NCBI GenBank assembly: GCA_024404435.1
Contig: JAKSPW010000098.1
Span: 1-5,696, forward strand
From: Clostridia bacterium
GTDB lineage: Bacteria; Bacillota; Clostridia; Oscillospirales; CAG-272
Direction: 5' to 3'
Length of the DNA: 5,696 bases
This document shows, piece after piece, positions 4,868-5,696 of this stretch. The notes under the pieces are model-generated. The model saw only the letters and a program-made list of their open reading frames with translations, was not told the origin of the DNA and did no database searches. Within the stretch, counting starts at the first letter, position 1, and the number at the start of each line of letters is the position of its first letter. A program made the position numbers and the translations under genes.

Positions 4868-4883
4868 ATACAATATTTTGTGT
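4868..4883. promoter_or_regulatory. Possible third NrdR box, between nrdG stop and the promoter
   Basis: ATACAATATTTTGTGT matches the NrdR consensus at 14 of 16 positions, the best of the three. It begins 33 bp after the start of box 2, so all three boxes share the same helix face. It sits upstream of the -35, five bases or fewer from the nrdG stop. Because the surrounding AAAAAA...TTTTTT makes it part of a larger AT-rich inverted repeat, it could instead be a weak nrdG terminator. Confidence 0.55.
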
Positions 4884-4887
4884 TTTT

Positions 4888-5583
4888 TTAATCGGTTCCG
4901 CGCAAAGAGACTTTTTTAACGAAAGGTGCCGCCGCCTCGCGCATCGCCTCGAGAGTCTCTCTGTCGGGAGCGGACATCGGCTCGGTTCCGATGAGATCGC
5001 CGCTGTCGACGAACGGCTGGATATAGTATTCGGGCGCTCCCGCGATCCACCTTCCGATCGCGGCTGCGTCTTCGGGCGTGTGATGTTCAGCCGTGACGGT
5101 CGTGCGGAACTCGTACTCCACTCTGCCTTCGAGCAGGATGGAGACGCTCTTTTCGACGGCAGGCAGGATATCGCACGCTCCCGCCGTCAGTCCGTATTTT
5201 TCTTTTGAGTTTTTGACGTCCATCGCCACGCGGTCGACGAGCCCTTCGTCGATCAGCTCAAGGAGCTTTTCGGGGAACGAGCCGTTCGTATCGAGCTTGA
5301 CCGGGAAGCCGAGAGCCTTCACCTTTGAGATGAACTCTTTTATGTCGCGCTGCAGCAGCGGCTCGCCGCCCGTGATGCAGACTCCGTCGAGCAGTCCCGT
5401 GCGTTTTTTGAGGAAGGAGAGCACCTCTTCCTCCGTATAGACCGCGTCGTCGGTGATCTTCGTGACGAGAGACGCATTGTGGCAGAACGGGCAGCGGAAA
5501 TTGCACCCGCCCGTGAATATCGTGCACGCTACCCGTCCCGGGTAGTCGAGCAGCGTCATTTTCTGAAGTCCGTGAATGGTCAT
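4888..5583 (-). CDS. nrdG: Anaerobic ribonucleoside-triphosphate reductase activating protein (radical SAM)
   Basis: A 231-residue radical-SAM activase of the longer, about 190-230-residue NrdG type. The N-terminus MTIHGLQKMTLLDYPGRVA is the family's typical opening. The 4Fe-4S cluster ligands are C27-x3-C31-x2-C34 (GCNFRCPFCHN). ITGGEPLLQ is the SAM-contacting motif, KLDTNGS lies mid-barrel and VAMDVKN follows. It reductively cleaves S-adenosylmethionine and abstracts hydrogen from Gly665 of the neighbouring NrdD. The start at 5583 is chosen because GGAAAGG lies about 9-10 nt upstream and because upstream in-frame codons translate only the palindromic repeats (FFSKK twice), which are not part of this family. 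It lies upstream of nrdD, the reverse of the commoner nrdD-nrdG order, and is separated from it by a 129-bp promoter and operator region. No clear promoter or NrdR box is visible before it in the window. Confidence 0.93.
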   Translation of the reverse strand: MTIHGLQKMTLLDYPGRVACTIFTGGCNFRCPFCHNASLVTKITDDAVYTEEEVLSFLKKRTGLLDGVCITGGEPLLQRDIKEFISKVKALGFPVKLDTNGSFPEKLLELIDEGLVDRVAMDVKNSKEKYGLTAGACDILPAVEKSVSILLEGRVEYEFRTTVTAEHHTPEDAAAIGRWIAGAPEYYIQPFVDSGDLIGTEPMSAPDRETLEAMREAAAPFVKKVSLRGTD

Positions 5584-5599
5584 GACTATAATCCTTTCC

Positions 5600-5632
5600 C
5601 GCTTCTTTGAAAAGAAGCGGACAAGATACTTT
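5600..5632. repeat. Palindrome-containing repeat unit B, upstream of nrdG
   Basis: The unit contains a perfect inverted repeat CGCTTCTT-TGAA-AAGAAGCG (5600-5619, extended to 9 bp by C5599-G5620), then GACAAGATACTTT. It matches the unit at 5636-5669 closely. The hairpin lies just before the nrdG ribosome binding site, so it would form in the mRNA leader. It has no following U-run in the gene direction and is unlikely to be a terminator. Confidence 0.8.
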
Positions 5633-5635
5633 TTC

Positions 5636-5669
5636 GGCTTCTTTGAAAAGAAGCCTTGCAAGAAACTTT
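5636..5669. repeat. Palindrome-containing repeat unit A, upstream of nrdG
   Basis: Second copy of the roughly 33-bp unit: GGCTTCTT-TGAA-AAGAAGCC (5636-5655) then TTGCAAGAAACTTT. The outermost stem bases differ from unit B in a compensatory way (GGC/GCC here, CGC/GCG there), so the pairing is kept while the sequence changes. That suggests the hairpin itself matters. Start-to-start distance is 36 bp. Confidence 0.8.
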
Positions 5670-5688
5670 AATAAAAAATACTTATTAA
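5668..5688. other. AT-only inverted repeat at the right edge
   Basis: TTAATAA (5668-5674) and TTATTAA (5682-5688) form a 7-bp all-AT inverted repeat with a 7-base loop. It could belong to the end of an upstream gene or to the nrdG promoter region. It is too weak and too near the window edge to assign. Confidence 0.25.
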
Positions 5689-5696
5689 GCTTTTTG

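Noticed and set aside
5584..5661. N-terminal extension of NrdG to an ATG at 5661
   Set aside because: The extra 26 residues come from the palindromic repeats (FFSKK twice) and the family normally begins at MxIHGLQK.
5600..5669. A CRISPR array
   Set aside because: There are only two units with a 36-bp period and no unique spacers of normal length; the 'spacers' are themselves similar, so this is a tandem palindromic repeat.

Overview
The window looks like a chromosomal segment of an obligately anaerobic Gram-positive bacterium, most likely a gut-type member of the Clostridia (Firmicutes). Evidence: an oxygen-sensitive class III ribonucleotide reductase with its radical-SAM activase, strong AAGGAG/GGGAGGA ribosome binding sites, perfect sigma-A-type promoters, a tRNA without encoded CCA, a short lipoprotein with a lipobox, and GC-rich coding regions separated by AT-rich, hairpin-rich spacers. 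The lineage is an inference; no species-level marker is visible.

Layout. At the left edge is the start of mscL (minus strand, cut by the window end), with its own promoter. Divergent from it is a tRNA-Leu(GAG) gene with a perfect TTGACA-17-TATAAT promoter and an intrinsic terminator. From about 391 to 780 there is no gene. This spacer has two near-identical 49-bp copies of 'terminator plus mirrored tRNA 3' end' and a series of small hairpins, several with three-base loops. Everything from 812 to the right edge is on the minus strand, so it is transcribed right to left. nrdG comes first, then a short control region with three NrdR-box-like 16-mers and a promoter. nrdD follows, then trxB four bases after the nrdD stop and ending in an intrinsic terminator. 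Last is a separately promoted lipoprotein of unknown function with its own terminator.

How the genes work together. NrdG should install the glycyl radical on NrdD, which reduces ribonucleotides to deoxyribonucleotides under anaerobic conditions. This NrdD is unusual in visible ways. After the glycyl-radical site it carries a fused C-terminal thioredoxin/glutaredoxin-like domain (CPNC motif, cis-Pro loop). The next gene, tightly coupled, is a thioredoxin-reductase-family flavoprotein that keeps its FAD sites and CxxC but lacks the HRRxxxR NADPH-phosphate motif. Together this suggests a self-contained reduction chain: unknown donor (NADH, ferredoxin or other), then TrxB-like flavoprotein, then the tethered redoxin, then the NrdD active site, in place of formate. 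The helically phased NrdR boxes at the nrdD promoter suggest the nrdD-trxB operon is controlled by the nucleotide-sensing repressor NrdR.

The two items most worth a second look are this redoxin-fused NrdD / atypical reductase pair and the palindromic, repeated tRNA-tail element next to tRNA-Leu.
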